This document shows positions 26,268 to 34,356 of a DNA stretch of 54,366 nucleotides, piece by piece. Positions within the stretch are counted from its first letter, which is position 1, and the number at the start of each line of letters is the position of its first letter. The notes beneath the pieces are model-generated. The model worked only from the letters and a program-made list of their open reading frames with translations, made no database searches and was not told the DNA's origin. A program made the position numbers and the translations under genes. Origin of the DNA: Alphaproteobacteria bacterium (GTDB taxonomy: Bacteria; Pseudomonadota; Alphaproteobacteria; Caulobacterales; Maricaulaceae); contig JAAEZM010000008.1 in NCBI GenBank assembly GCA_018222865.1, forward strand, positions 100,732-155,097, given 5' to 3'.

Positions 26268-27175
26268 CGCCGCGGACCTTTCTTAGGTCCGGTTTGAGGG
26301 CGTGATCCTGGTCGCGACCCGGGTCCTGAAGACTGACGCGAACGCGCAGGCGGGCGCGGCGCAGCCGAGCGCTGCGGGCGCCCGGGCTTGCGCAGCGGGG
26401 CGCGTTTCTTGGCGACGGCCTCGCCCGTTGTGACGCTGAGTTCTACCAGATGACCACATTGATCCGCGAGTACACGGCCGGGTACAGATTTGATCTCACC
26501 GGCCTCAAGCTGCCCCAGCTGGAACGGGCCATAGGCGGTGCGGATCAAGCGGTTTACGCGCAGGCCCACGGCATCAAGAGCCTTGCGGACTTCGCGGTTC
26601 TTGCCTTCGCGAATGCCGATATTGAGCCAGACATTGGAACCGGTTTCCCGTTCGATCTCGACTTCCATCGGGCCGTATTTAATGCCTTCAACCGTAATGC
26701 CGCGTTCCAGTTCGCGCACACCGCCCTCATCAATTTTGCCGAAGGCGCGGGCACGATAGCGGCGCATCCATGCGGTGGATGGCAGTTCCAGCGCCCGTGC
26801 AAGCGCGCCATCATTGGTCAGCAGCAACAGGCCTTCCGAGGTCAAATCGAGACGGCCGATCGAGATCACGCGCCCCATATCCTTGGGCAATTTGTCGAAA
26901 ACCGTTTCGCGGCCTTCAGGGTCTTTGTGTGTCGTAACCAGGCCGGAGGGTTTGTGGTAACGCCAAAGACGCGTGGCCGGTTTGTCCTCAACCGGATTGC
27001 CATCAACCTCGATCTGTTCCTTACCGGTCACTTTGAAAGCGGGAGTTTCGAGGGTCTTGCCATTAATTTTGACGCGGCCATCCTCAATCATGCGCTCCAC
27101 CTCGCGGCGCGAGGCAATCCCGGCGCGGGCGAGGTATTTGGCAATGCGTTCGCCATTATCAGATGTCTCGGACAA
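26264..27175 (-). CDS. rluB: RluB/RsuA-family pseudouridine synthase
   Basis: 303 residues. An S4 RNA-binding domain (about 8-55, RIAKYLARAGIASRREVERM) is followed by the RsuA/RluB catalytic domain with GRLDLTSEGLLLLTNDG; the catalytic Asp is residue 110. KNREVRKALDAVGLRVNRLIR is typical of the RluB branch, which modifies 23S rRNA U2605. The last 60 residues are a disordered Arg/Pro/Gly/Lys-rich tail that likely adds RNA affinity. First gene of a two-gene unit with rsmD. Confidence 0.9.
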   Translation of the reverse strand: MSETSDNGERIAKYLARAGIASRREVERMIEDGRVKINGKTLETPAFKVTGKEQIEVDGNPVEDKPATRLWRYHKPSGLVTTHKDPEGRETVFDKLPKDMGRVISIGRLDLTSEGLLLLTNDGALARALELPSTAWMRRYRARAFGKIDEGGVRELERGITVEGIKYGPMEVEIERETGSNVWLNIGIREGKNREVRKALDAVGLRVNRLIRTAYGPFQLGQLEAGEIKSVPGRVLADQCGHLVELSVTTGEAVAKKRAPLRKPGRPQRSAAPRPPARSRQSSGPGSRPGSRPQTGPKKGPRR

Positions 27176-27212
27176 GCTTGACCCTTTCGATCTCTCGCTC
27201 TAGGCCGCCAGT

Positions 27213-27695
27213 ATGACGGATGCGCGGGATATACGCTTTATGCAGGCGGCGCTAGAGCAAGCGCAAGCGGCGGCTGACATCGGTGAAGCGCCGATCGGTG
27301 CGATACTGGTTGATCCGGAGACGGATGAAATCATAGCGCGGACGCACAACCAACCGATTTCACTGGATGATCCGACCGGGCATGCCGAAATCCTCGCCCT
27401 GCGTGAAGCCGCTTCAAAGCGGGGCAATTATCGTCTTACCGGGATGGAGCTTTTTGTCACTCTCGAGCCCTGTACCATGTGTGCCGGTGCGATTTCTCAT
27501 GCACGGATCGGGCGTGTGGTGTTCGGGGCCGAAGATCAAAAGGGCGGCGGTGTCGTCAATGGCGTACGCTTCTTTGAACAGCCCACCTGTCATTGGCGTC
27601 CCGATGTTCTGGGCGGCGTTTTGGCGGAGCCCAGTTCCGAGATTTTGCGCAGCTTCTTTCGTGCCCGCCGGGCTGCAAAGAAGACGTCTGACTGA
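27213..27695 (+). CDS. tadA: tRNA-specific adenosine deaminase
   Basis: Converts A34 to inosine in tRNA-Arg(ACG). 160 residues with the deaminase signature: His57-Ala-Glu59 (TGHAEILAL) and Pro86-Cys87-x-x-Cys90 (EPCTMCAGAI), which hold the zinc and the proton-shuttle Glu. FMQAALEQAQAAADIGEAPIGAI gives the usual N-terminus. Divergent from the rluB gene with only 37 bases between the starts, so promoters of both must overlap. Confidence 0.95.
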   Translation: MTDARDIRFMQAALEQAQAAADIGEAPIGAILVDPETDEIIARTHNQPISLDDPTGHAEILALREAASKRGNYRLTGMELFVTLEPCTMCAGAISHARIGRVVFGAEDQKGGGVVNGVRFFEQPTCHWRPDVLGGVLAEPSSEILRSFFRARRAAKKTSD

Positions 27696-27713
27696 TCTCA
27701 ATTAACTTCGATG

Positions 27714-27731
27714 CTCCGCGAATTCGCGGAG
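27714..27731. repeat. Perfect palindrome downstream of tadA
   Basis: CTCCGCGAATTCGCGGAG, fully symmetric, 7-bp stem plus AATT. No T-run follows, so a poor terminator; a second small hairpin (AACTTC/GAAGTT) lies at 27742-27757. Both sit in the 106-base gap before the next gene and could end tadA transcription or bind a regulator. Confidence 0.4.
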
Positions 27732-27801
27732 TTGTCATAAAAACTTCTCTTGAAGTTGGGCGGCAAGTCGGAGCTTATCCCGCGCGAGTAAGGAGTGCGC
27801 G

Positions 27802-28224
27802 ATGATCCGTGTTCTGATGATTTCAGCGATCTTGTCTGCAGCCATGTTTGCACCGGCGGCTTCTGCTGCTGCCTGCCTTGCTGACACCGTCGTCTTGCGC
27901 GCCGCAACGATTGAGGATCAAAGCGGACGCTGGGAAGATCAAGATGTGCTGATCGAAGACGGCGTGATTGTCGCGATGGGCGGTGAATTGGATCTGCCCG
28001 GTCGCGCGGTGGAAGAGATCGACCTTCGCGGTCACATTCTGAGCCCACTTGTGGAGCGCGATGTTCTGGTGATCCAGACCGCGTTGTCTTTGTCAGCGGC
28101 ACCGGAGTCTACGGGCATGTTGCTCGCTGGCGAGCCTGCCAGCCTGCAGATCGCCCGCGCGGACGGCACTGTTCTCGCCGAATTGCGTAATGGTCAGCCC
28201 ATCGGCAGCTGTTTCGCGGGCTAG
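27802..28224 (+). CDS. Secreted amidohydrolase-like beta-sandwich domain without catalytic barrel
   Basis: 140 residues with a signal peptide (MIRVLMISAILSAAMFAPAASA). The segment from about 28 to 90 (VVLRAATIEDQSG, then EDQDVLIEDGVIVAMGG and DLRGHILSPLV) looks like the first part of an amidohydrolase composite domain, just before where the metal-binding HxH would be. The last 35 residues (LLAGEPASLQIARADGTVL, then AELRNGQPI) match the C-terminal part of the same domain (usually PGKxADLxxxDGNPL). The roughly 300-residue metal barrel between them is missing and HxH is replaced by ERDV. The frame is clean, with a good AAGGAG before the ATG, so it appears to be a functional small protein, not debris. 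Role unknown. Confidence 0.7.
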   Translation: MIRVLMISAILSAAMFAPAASAAACLADTVVLRAATIEDQSGRWEDQDVLIEDGVIVAMGGELDLPGRAVEEIDLRGHILSPLVERDVLVIQTALSLSAAPESTGMLLAGEPASLQIARADGTVLAELRNGQPIGSCFAG

Positions 28225-28799
28225 GCTTGGAGCCTAGCATCCAGCCCGTCACGGACTGACGGCCATTCTGAATCCAGAACTGAAAAAAAGACAGTGTCGC
28301 GCCAATCGCCGCGCCATGTTTTCGTATGCTGGCGCAGAACGCCTTCACGCGTCGCGCCCATCTTAAGCATGGCGTTTTGTGAGCGTTGGTTGAGGCCGTG
28401 CGTTTTCAACTCGACCCGTTTGGCCCCGGCGTCAAACGCGCGGCCGAGCAATAACCTCTTGGACGCTGGATTGATCTTGGTGCCGCGGGCTTGCGGACCA
28501 TACCAGGTCCAACCAATCTCGAGCCGTTGATGATCCGGGAATATGGAGAGAAAGGCGCTGTGGCCGACAATCTCACCGGTCTGACGATCAATCACCGCAT
28601 GGGAGATCTGCAGGCCTTTGGCGTGGTTCGCGAGCATAAGATTGAACCAGGGGTCAAAATTCTCCCCATCCCCGCGAATCGTCGTGAGGGCCCAGAGCGC
28701 TTCCTCCGCCGCCAGATCGCGCAAGGCCTCCCGGTGCGTTTCAAGCAGGGGTTCGAGCCGGACATGATCGTTTTCCAGGATAGCCGCATCAAGCTTCAT
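28221..28799 (-). CDS. GNAT-family N-acetyltransferase (RimJ/RimL-like)
   Basis: 192 residues from the ATG at 28799, which follows GGAGG by six bases; the frame is open further upstream but lacks signals. Typical RimJ/RimL-type pieces: HVRLEPLLETHREAL, GEIVGHSAFLSIF, RLEIGWTWYGPQARGTKIN and RVELKTHGLNQRSQNAMLKMG. Likely acetylates a small molecule or protein N-terminus. Last gene of a six-gene minus-strand run; its start overlaps the TSUP gene stop by four bases. Its stop shares CTAG with the convergent gene. Confidence 0.88.
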   Translation of the reverse strand: MKLDAAILENDHVRLEPLLETHREALRDLAAEEALWALTTIRGDGENFDPWFNLMLANHAKGLQISHAVIDRQTGEIVGHSAFLSIFPDHQRLEIGWTWYGPQARGTKINPASKRLLLGRAFDAGAKRVELKTHGLNQRSQNAMLKMGATREGVLRQHTKTWRGDWRDTVFFSVLDSEWPSVRDGLDARLQA

Positions 28800-29539
28800 T
28801 GGAGTCCTCCCAGGAGAAGTAGAATTCCGCGGCCAATATAGACAAGACCGATTGTGCTCACGATCCATTTCGTCCAGCTGCGAAACTGAATATCGGACAT
28901 GCGTTCCAGAAGACGCGCGCCGAGCGTGGTGCCGAGGATGGAGAGGGGCAGGGCCAGCAATAACCATTGCGGCTGCGGCATCGCAGCGGCCGCGAGCGCG
29001 GGCAGTAGATAATAGCCGATCTTCACGATGTGGGAGATGACCTGCGTCGCCGCCTTGGTTGCGACAATCGTACGGCGATCACGCTGGGTTTCAGCAAAGA
29101 AGACGTCAAGCAGCGGACCAGACACGCCAGCAGCCGTATTCAGCCCCGTCACGAAGAAGCCGCAGGCTATGGCGTGGGCCGGTTTTTCCGCGTCCAGATG
29201 GAGCCAGGATTTCGGAATCCAGATAATGCCTGGCGTCAGGCCAAGGACGATGAAAAGCCAAGCGGTCTCGATCTGAAACGTCAGGAAGGCCAAGAGCAGG
29301 CCAGCGCTCGCTGAACCGATCAGATAGATGGCAAGGATGCGCCAGGCGATCCATCGAGCGAGCAGGATGGCGCGCCAGCCATTGGAAACGCTTTGTATCA
29401 AGCCATGGACCACCATCGCTGCCGAGACCGGGAGGATGAGGGCCAGGACGCCCATCAGCAAAAGCCCGCCCGCCATACCGAAAACGCCCGATATGAAGGC
29501 AGTGACGAACGTGGCGATGAGCAGGATGGAGAGTGTCAT
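28796..29539 (-). CDS. TSUP (TauE/SafE) family anion permease
   Basis: 247 residues, about eight hydrophobic segments, with the repeated TSUP pattern FISGVFGMAGGLLLMGVL near the N-terminus and FVTGLNTAAGVSGPLLDVF in the middle. The family exports or imports sulfite, sulfoacetate and similar organosulfur anions; the substrate is not evident here. It overlaps the GNAT gene (ATGA) and starts 11 bases after the NADAR gene, so it is part of the same transcription unit. Confidence 0.9.
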   Translation of the reverse strand: MTLSILLIATFVTAFISGVFGMAGGLLLMGVLALILPVSAAMVVHGLIQSVSNGWRAILLARWIAWRILAIYLIGSASAGLLLAFLTFQIETAWLFIVLGLTPGIIWIPKSWLHLDAEKPAHAIACGFFVTGLNTAAGVSGPLLDVFFAETQRDRRTIVATKAATQVISHIVKIGYYLLPALAAAAMPQPQWLLLALPLSILGTTLGARLLERMSDIQFRSWTKWIVSTIGLVYIGRGILLLLGGLQ

Positions 29540-29550
29540 AAGAAGCGGGT

Positions 29551-30132
29551 TTAGTCTGCTTCGCGTAGACGGTCCCGAACTTCCATCAGGGCAAAGCCCA
29601 GCAGATTTAGCCCTGGCCAGGCAGCAGGGTTTTGAGCATCGACATGGGCGGCGGCAAGTCCGGTGCCCCAGACTGCATCGACGGGGCTTGCTTCCACGAG
29701 CAGCGTATCGCCGGTCTTGAGCAAATAGGCGCGGAGATCCTTATGTGCGGAGAATTTGTGAAAATTGCCCTCAATTACGGCTTGATACCGGTGCCGGTCC
29801 CAGAGTGTGCCATCATAGTTGCGGACCTTGCGGCCGGCGTGCTTGGCTTTCTCGGGATCCTTGCTCGCCAGAATCTCCCCAAGCGCTTCTTTGTCTTTGA
29901 ACAGGCGCGCCTTCTCGGCCATCATCCAGTGTTCGGCTGTGTGGTACTTGATCCGGTCTACACGAAAAGGGCTCTCGAACCATTGGCTGAAACTGGAGGG
30001 ACCAACGCGACCGCCTTTGGCGGCACGATGGCTCCAGAACATTAAACAGTTCAGATGTCCGTGTTCCGCACGCTGTTGGATGGCCCACTCGCGTGAATAC
30101 TTCTGTCGGGTATGCGAGTTAGGCCCCGGCAT
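29551..30132 (-). CDS. NADAR family protein (YbiA-like)
   Basis: 193 residues from the ATG at 30132, overlapping the APH gene end by 14 bases. Family signature: LMFWSHRA, SSFSQWFESPFRVDRIKYHTAEHWMMAEKARLF split over two lines in most members, DGTLWDRHRYQAV, DTLLVEASPVDAVWGTGL and NLLGFALMEVRDRL. NADAR enzymes are N-glycosidases; some act on riboflavin precursors (YbiA) and some remove ADP-ribose from guanine in DNA placed there by DarT-like toxins. No DarT gene is visible nearby, so a housekeeping damage-repair role is more likely than a toxin-antitoxin pair. Confidence 0.9.
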   Translation of the reverse strand: MPGPNSHTRQKYSREWAIQQRAEHGHLNCLMFWSHRAAKGGRVGPSSFSQWFESPFRVDRIKYHTAEHWMMAEKARLFKDKEALGEILASKDPEKAKHAGRKVRNYDGTLWDRHRYQAVIEGNFHKFSAHKDLRAYLLKTGDTLLVEASPVDAVWGTGLAAAHVDAQNPAAWPGLNLLGFALMEVRDRLREAD

Positions 30133-31183
30133 TCTTCGCAAAGCCCCAGGCTCCCTGGGCGAGCGGCAGAACCGCCTTGCCCATTTCCATCGCCTTGGCG
30201 TTGGACGCATTGCCCTGAAGCGCGCGGGCATAGACCCCCTGGACGATCGAGGCGAGGCGGAAGATGTTATACGCAAAGTAGAAATCAAGCTCGGGAATGC
30301 CGTCGCGACCGGTGCGTTCGCAATAGGCTTCGACATAAGACTGCATGGACGGAATACCGTGCGCGTCCAGATCGACCCCCAGGAAGCCTCCACGGACTTC
30401 CGGCGGCATGACCCAGCCCATCAGCTGATAGGTGAAGTCCGCCAGCGGATCTCCCAGGGTGGAAAGCTCCCAGTCCAAAACCGCGATGACACGCGGCTCG
30501 GTCGGATGGAAGATCATGTTGTCCAGACGGTAATCGCCATGCACCACTGAGGTGCGTTCCTGCTCCGGGGCGGCTTGGGGCAGCCAGTCAATCAGCTTGT
30601 CCATCTCCGCGACCGTCTCGGTCTCTGCGGCACGATACTGCTTGGTCCAGCGGCCGATCTGGCGCTCGAAGTAATTGCCCGGCTTACCATAATCACCCAG
30701 GCCCGCCGCTTCGAAGTCGATAGAGTGGAGATGGGCCAGCGTCGCGTTGGAGGCGTCATAGATCGCCGCACGGTCATCCTTCGCGACTTCCGGCAATAGC
30801 CCGTCCCAGAAGATCCGTCCTTCCACGAAATCCATCACATAGAATTCCGTACCGATGATCTCGCGATCCATGCACAAGCCGAACATGTGCGGCGCCGGGA
30901 AACCCTGCTCGCCCAGCGCCTTCATCACCCGGTGCTCGCGATCAACCGCATGGGCCGATGGCAGGAGTTTGCCCGGCGGCTTGCGGCGCAGAACATAGGA
31001 TTTCCCCGGCGTGTCGAGCTTGTAGGTGGGGTTGGACTGTCCGCCCTTGAACTGGGACACAGTGAGCGGACCTGCATAGCCATCAACGTTTTCCTGCATC
31101 CAGGCCGACAGGGCCGCTTCGTCGAAAGCCAGGGCTTCAGCCACAGCTTTGGTGCCGGAAAAGCTTTGATCAATATCGGACAT
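30119..31183 (-). CDS. APH-type phosphotransferase (ACAD10/11-like kinase domain)
   Basis: 354 residues of the aminoglycoside phosphotransferase fold: glycine-poor N-lobe with FKGGQSNPTYKL and YVLRRKPPGKLLPSAHAV, the hinge FYVMDFVEGRIFW, the catalytic loop VVHGDYRLDNMIFH, and the metal Asp in AVLDWELSTLGDPLADFTY. The closest known arrangement is the kinase domain linked to acyl-CoA dehydrogenases (ACAD10/11), which phosphorylates 4-hydroxy fatty acyl-CoA. That substrate is an inference. Antibiotic resistance is unlikely. No acyl-CoA dehydrogenase gene is adjacent. Confidence 0.88.
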   Translation of the reverse strand: MSDIDQSFSGTKAVAEALAFDEAALSAWMQENVDGYAGPLTVSQFKGGQSNPTYKLDTPGKSYVLRRKPPGKLLPSAHAVDREHRVMKALGEQGFPAPHMFGLCMDREIIGTEFYVMDFVEGRIFWDGLLPEVAKDDRAAIYDASNATLAHLHSIDFEAAGLGDYGKPGNYFERQIGRWTKQYRAAETETVAEMDKLIDWLPQAAPEQERTSVVHGDYRLDNMIFHPTEPRVIAVLDWELSTLGDPLADFTYQLMGWVMPPEVRGGFLGVDLDAHGIPSMQSYVEAYCERTGRDGIPELDFYFAYNIFRLASIVQGVYARALQGNASNAKAMEMGKAVLPLAQGAWGFAKNAGA

Positions 31184-31222
31184 TCTTCTTCCTACTAGGT
31201 CGGGCTATGGGCGGGGAGGTAA

Positions 31223-31594
31223 TCAAAGTTCGCCGATAATGGCGAGCATTAAATAGGCGGCGGCAATGAGTGCGGCAGGCCCAAGAATATAGCCCAGCCG
31301 GAAGGCGCCCACGGCGCCTTTCTTCTCCGCAATCACCTGTTCGACAGCGTCGCGATGAGCCGCACCGGCCAGCGTGTCCGGCGCGATATTGAGCACCGCC
31401 GCGGTCAACAGGATAAAGGGAAGACCGCAAATAAAACTGATCACGAGCGGTAGCGGGCCGTCTCCGCCAACGACAAACGCGCTGATGACAAACACGCCAA
31501 GCACGAATTGCGCGCTCATGGCCAGGCCAAAGCCGGCCCCCAGGGGAGAGCGCACGAAGAGCGGGGCAAACGTATTGCGAATTAAGGGGATCAT
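31223..31594 (-). CDS. Small integral membrane protein, unknown
   Basis: 123 residues with three hydrophobic segments (about 18-42, 48-72 and 98-120) joined by a short basic/acidic loop (AHRDAVEQVIAEKKGAVG). No family recognised. It starts 11 bases after the amidohydrolase gene and precedes the APH gene by 39 bases, so it is co-transcribed with them. An alternative overlapping frame in the same stretch lacks membrane character and is rejected. Confidence 0.7.
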   Translation of the reverse strand: MIPLIRNTFAPLFVRSPLGAGFGLAMSAQFVLGVFVISAFVVGGDGPLPLVISFICGLPFILLTAAVLNIAPDTLAGAAHRDAVEQVIAEKKGAVGAFRLGYILGPAALIAAAYLMLAIIGEL

Positions 31595-31605
31595 CGTGTT
31601 CTTCC

Positions 31606-32889
31606 TCAGTCTGCCGCGTGAACCTGACCACCCTGCATGACAAAGTCGACATCCATCAGCTCGGCAATATCCGCGAGCGGATTTCCGTCTACGGCAATGA
31701 TATCCGCGTACTTGCCAGGCTCAATGGTTCCGATCTGATCTGCCATTTCCAAATGAGAAGATGCGTTCACCGTCGCTGTGACGATGGCCTCCATCGGTGT
31801 CATCCCGGCCTCAACGAGGAGTTGGAATTCACGGGCATTGTCGCCGTGTCGGGATACGCCGCTATCGGTTCCGAACGCGATCATTACACCGCCCTCGTGA
31901 GCGCGACGCGCCATGTCGAGCATTTGTGGTCCGACCTCCAGAGATTTCTCTCGGATGGGTGCAGGCATCCACTCTGAATTCATGGCGATCTCGCCCACGG
32001 TGACCCCGGCCAGAACCGTTGGAACCAGATAGGCATTATTGCGTCGCATCAGTCGAATGGACGTCTCGTCTAGATAGGTGCCATGCTCAATGGAGGCGCC
32101 TCCAGCTTCGAGGAAGGAATTGATACCTGTAAGACCGTGTGCGTGAGCAGTCACCCGGCGACCCATCATGCGTGCCGCCTCAACAATGCTTTCCAGCTCA
32201 TCATCGAAGAATTGTTGCTCCACGCCCGCTGCAGTGTTGGAAAGAACACCGCCTGTGGCCGTGATCTTGATGACGTCGGCGCCACCACGCACGAGTTCGC
32301 GCACCGCCCGGCGGCAGTCAGCCGGCCCGTTGCAGGCATATCGGCTGCCCATGAGGTGCATGACATCTTCTCGAAAGCCATTGATATCGCCATGACCGCC
32401 GGTGGGCGTGACCGCAGGGCCGGATACGCGCAGGCGCGGCCCGACAATATCGCCATCTCGGATCGCATCACGCAAAGCTGTAAGGACTTCCAAATTGCCG
32501 CCCACATCCTGGACCGTGGTGAAACCGGCCAACAGGGTCGTGTGCGCATTACGGGCCGCATCGTAGGCCACGTCGGCGTCGGACAGGGTTGTCGTTTCCA
32601 GCTGTCGGTTGGGATTCAGCTCGCCTCGTAAGTGGACATGGCTGTCGATCAGCCCTGGCAGCACAAAGTGATCGCTCAGATCGATTGTTTCTGCGCCATC
32701 CGGTTCGACATAACCGGCTTCAATGCCCTCAATACGGCCATTGCGCACCAGGATCGAGTGCTCCACCAGTACCTCTTCGCCAGGTACCGCCAGTAACTGG
32801 CCTGCATGGATGACTGTGAGCTCGTCCTGGGCGTGAGCCGCACTCGACAATACGGCAGCGAGTGCCGCCAGCGTGATAGATCTAAGCAA
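31606..32889 (-). CDS. Secreted metal-dependent amidohydrolase
   Basis: 427 residues from the TTG at 32889, which has GGGGAGG five bases upstream and gives a clean signal peptide (LRSITLAALAAVLSSAAHAQ). Composite beta-sandwich plus TIM barrel: VLPGLIDSHVHLRG (HxH), the carbamylated-Lys candidate in GGADVIKITATGG, two further His in VTAHAHG and ASIEHGTYL, and the catalytic Asp in IAFGTDSGVSRHG; the sandwich resumes at EPGKYADIIAVDGNPL. This matches the imidazolonepropionase-like/Xaa-Pro dipeptidase subgroup of periplasmic amidohydrolases. First gene of the six-gene run. Confidence 0.92.
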   Translation of the reverse strand: MLRSITLAALAAVLSSAAHAQDELTVIHAGQLLAVPGEEVLVEHSILVRNGRIEGIEAGYVEPDGAETIDLSDHFVLPGLIDSHVHLRGELNPNRQLETTTLSDADVAYDAARNAHTTLLAGFTTVQDVGGNLEVLTALRDAIRDGDIVGPRLRVSGPAVTPTGGHGDINGFREDVMHLMGSRYACNGPADCRRAVRELVRGGADVIKITATGGVLSNTAAGVEQQFFDDELESIVEAARMMGRRVTAHAHGLTGINSFLEAGGASIEHGTYLDETSIRLMRRNNAYLVPTVLAGVTVGEIAMNSEWMPAPIREKSLEVGPQMLDMARRAHEGGVMIAFGTDSGVSRHGDNAREFQLLVEAGMTPMEAIVTATVNASSHLEMADQIGTIEPGKYADIIAVDGNPLADIAELMDVDFVMQGGQVHAAD

Positions 32890-32965
32890 AATGACCTCCC
32901 CGACTTCTTGCTTGCGCCTCAATGTGAAGCCTGCAACCGGGAAGTCAAACGCTTGTAGGTGCTAG

Positions 32966-34243
32966 CTAGTTTTGCTTCAGCGCGCGCCAGGCAATATCGC
33001 GGCGACAAAAGCCTTCGGGCCAGTCAATCGCGTTGATGGCGGCATAGGCGCGATCGGCCGCATAGTGCAGGCTTTCGCCGGTTGCTGTGACATTGAGGAC
33101 GCGTCCGCCATTGGCGGTCCGCTCTCCCGCCGCATTGCGTTGGGTGCCGGCTTCGAAGACCACAACGCCATCCATGGCGTTTGCGGCGTCGACCCCTTTG
33201 ATCACGCTGCCTTTCTCATAGCTGCCCGGATATCCATCGGCGGCCATGACAACGGTGATGGCTGGCTCCGCTTTCCAGCTGATCTCTGGCATGTCGGCGA
33301 GCGTGCCGTTTGCGCAGGCCTCCAGATAGGGCAGCAAATCATCGGCGATCCGCATCATCAGAACCTGGCATTCCGGATCGCCGAAGCGGATATTGAACTC
33401 GACAGTTTTCGGGCCGTCCTCTGTCACCATGAGGCCGGCGAAAAGCACGCCCTGGAAGGGAGCGTCTTCGCTGGACAGTCCGTGGGCAACCGGTTCGATG
33501 ATGGTTTTCATCGCCTGATCGATGATGTCAGGCGTTGCGACCGGAGCCGGGGAATAGGCGCCCATACCGCCTGTATTCAAACCCGTATCGCCTTCACCAA
33601 CGCGCTTATGGTCTTGTGCGGCTCCGCAGAATTTGACGCTCTTGCCATCACTCAGCGCGAAAATGGAGACTTCCTCGCCGCGCATGAATTCCTCGATCAC
33701 AAGGGTTTTTGATGCATCGCCGAATTTGCCCGAGAGGAATTCATCGATCTCGGCCTCGGCCTCCGCGCGGGTTTCCGGGATCACGACGCCCTTGCCGGCA
33801 GCCAGACCATCGGCTTTCAAGACGTAAGGCGGTTCAAACGTGTCCAGGAATGCCTTGGCTTCGGCGGCGTCGGTGAAAATTCCATAGCGCGCCGTCGGCA
33901 CATTGTGGCGGGCGTAGAAATCCTTGGCGAAGGCCTTGGAGGTTTCCAGCATGGCAGCGGCTTTTGAGGGGCCAAACACGGCGATGCCCTCGGCGCGGAG
34001 CTGATCGGCCAGGCCCTCACAGAGCGGGTTCTCCGGGCCGACAATGACCAGATCAATAGCCTCGCGCTTGGCAAATTCAGTAAGGCCATCAAGGTCAGAG
34101 ACGGAAATGTTTTCGCATTGGGCGTGCTCGGCAATGGCAGGACTGCCAGGCGCAGCATAGAGCTTGGTGAGTTTGGGGCTTTGAGCCAGTTTCCAGACAA
34201 GGGCGTGTTCGCGCCCGCCCGATCCGATCACCAGAAGCTTCAT
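32966..34243 (-). CDS. purD: Phosphoribosylamine-glycine ligase
   Basis: Second step of purine synthesis. 425 residues from the ATG at 34243 ([19 protein letters not shown], the usual N-terminus); an in-frame ATG 12 bases upstream is also possible. ATP-grasp features: [46 protein letters not shown], and the family signature [13 protein letters not shown]. Length matches E. coli PurD (429). Divergent from xseA across 113 bases. Confidence 0.97.
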   Translation of the reverse strand: MKLLVIGSGGREHALVWKLAQSPKLTKLYAAPGSPAIAEHAQCENISVSDLDGLTEFAKREAIDLVIVGPENPLCEGLADQLRAEGIAVFGPSKAAAMLETSKAFAKDFYARHNVPTARYGIFTDAAEAKAFLDTFEPPYVLKADGLAAGKGVVIPETRAEAEAEIDEFLSGKFGDASKTLVIEEFMRGEEVSIFALSDGKSVKFCGAAQDHKRVGEGDTGLNTGGMGAYSPAPVATPDIIDQAMKTIIEPVAHGLSSEDAPFQGVLFAGLMVTEDGPKTVEFNIRFGDPECQVLMMRIADDLLPYLEACANGTLADMPEISWKAEPAITVVMAADGYPGSYEKGSVIKGVDAANAMDGVVVFEAGTQRNAAGERTANGGRVLNVTATGESLHYAADRAYAAINAIDWPEGFCRRDIAWRALKQN

Positions 34244-34356
34244 CTCCGTCCCCATTACTTCGCCGAATAAGAGTATGGCGCCTGCCTATCGCAACTGATC
34301 GCAGATGGTAAGTCCCGTCCGCCGTTGCGAAGCCGGGCGATGCATTTTACCAAGAC

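Noticed and set aside
29551..30132. DarT/DarG-type toxin-antitoxin system around the NADAR gene
   Set aside because: No DarT-like ADP-ribosyltransferase or macrodomain gene is found in the neighbourhood.
30119..31183. Aminoglycoside resistance gene
   Set aside because: The fold is APH, but the sequence matches the ACAD10/11-type kinase group, and it lies in a metabolic gene run without mobile element signs.
31170..31652. Longer alternative frame over the small membrane protein gene
   Set aside because: Arg/Cys-rich translation with no membrane segments; the 31223-31594 frame has three clean hydrophobic helices and fits the operon spacing.
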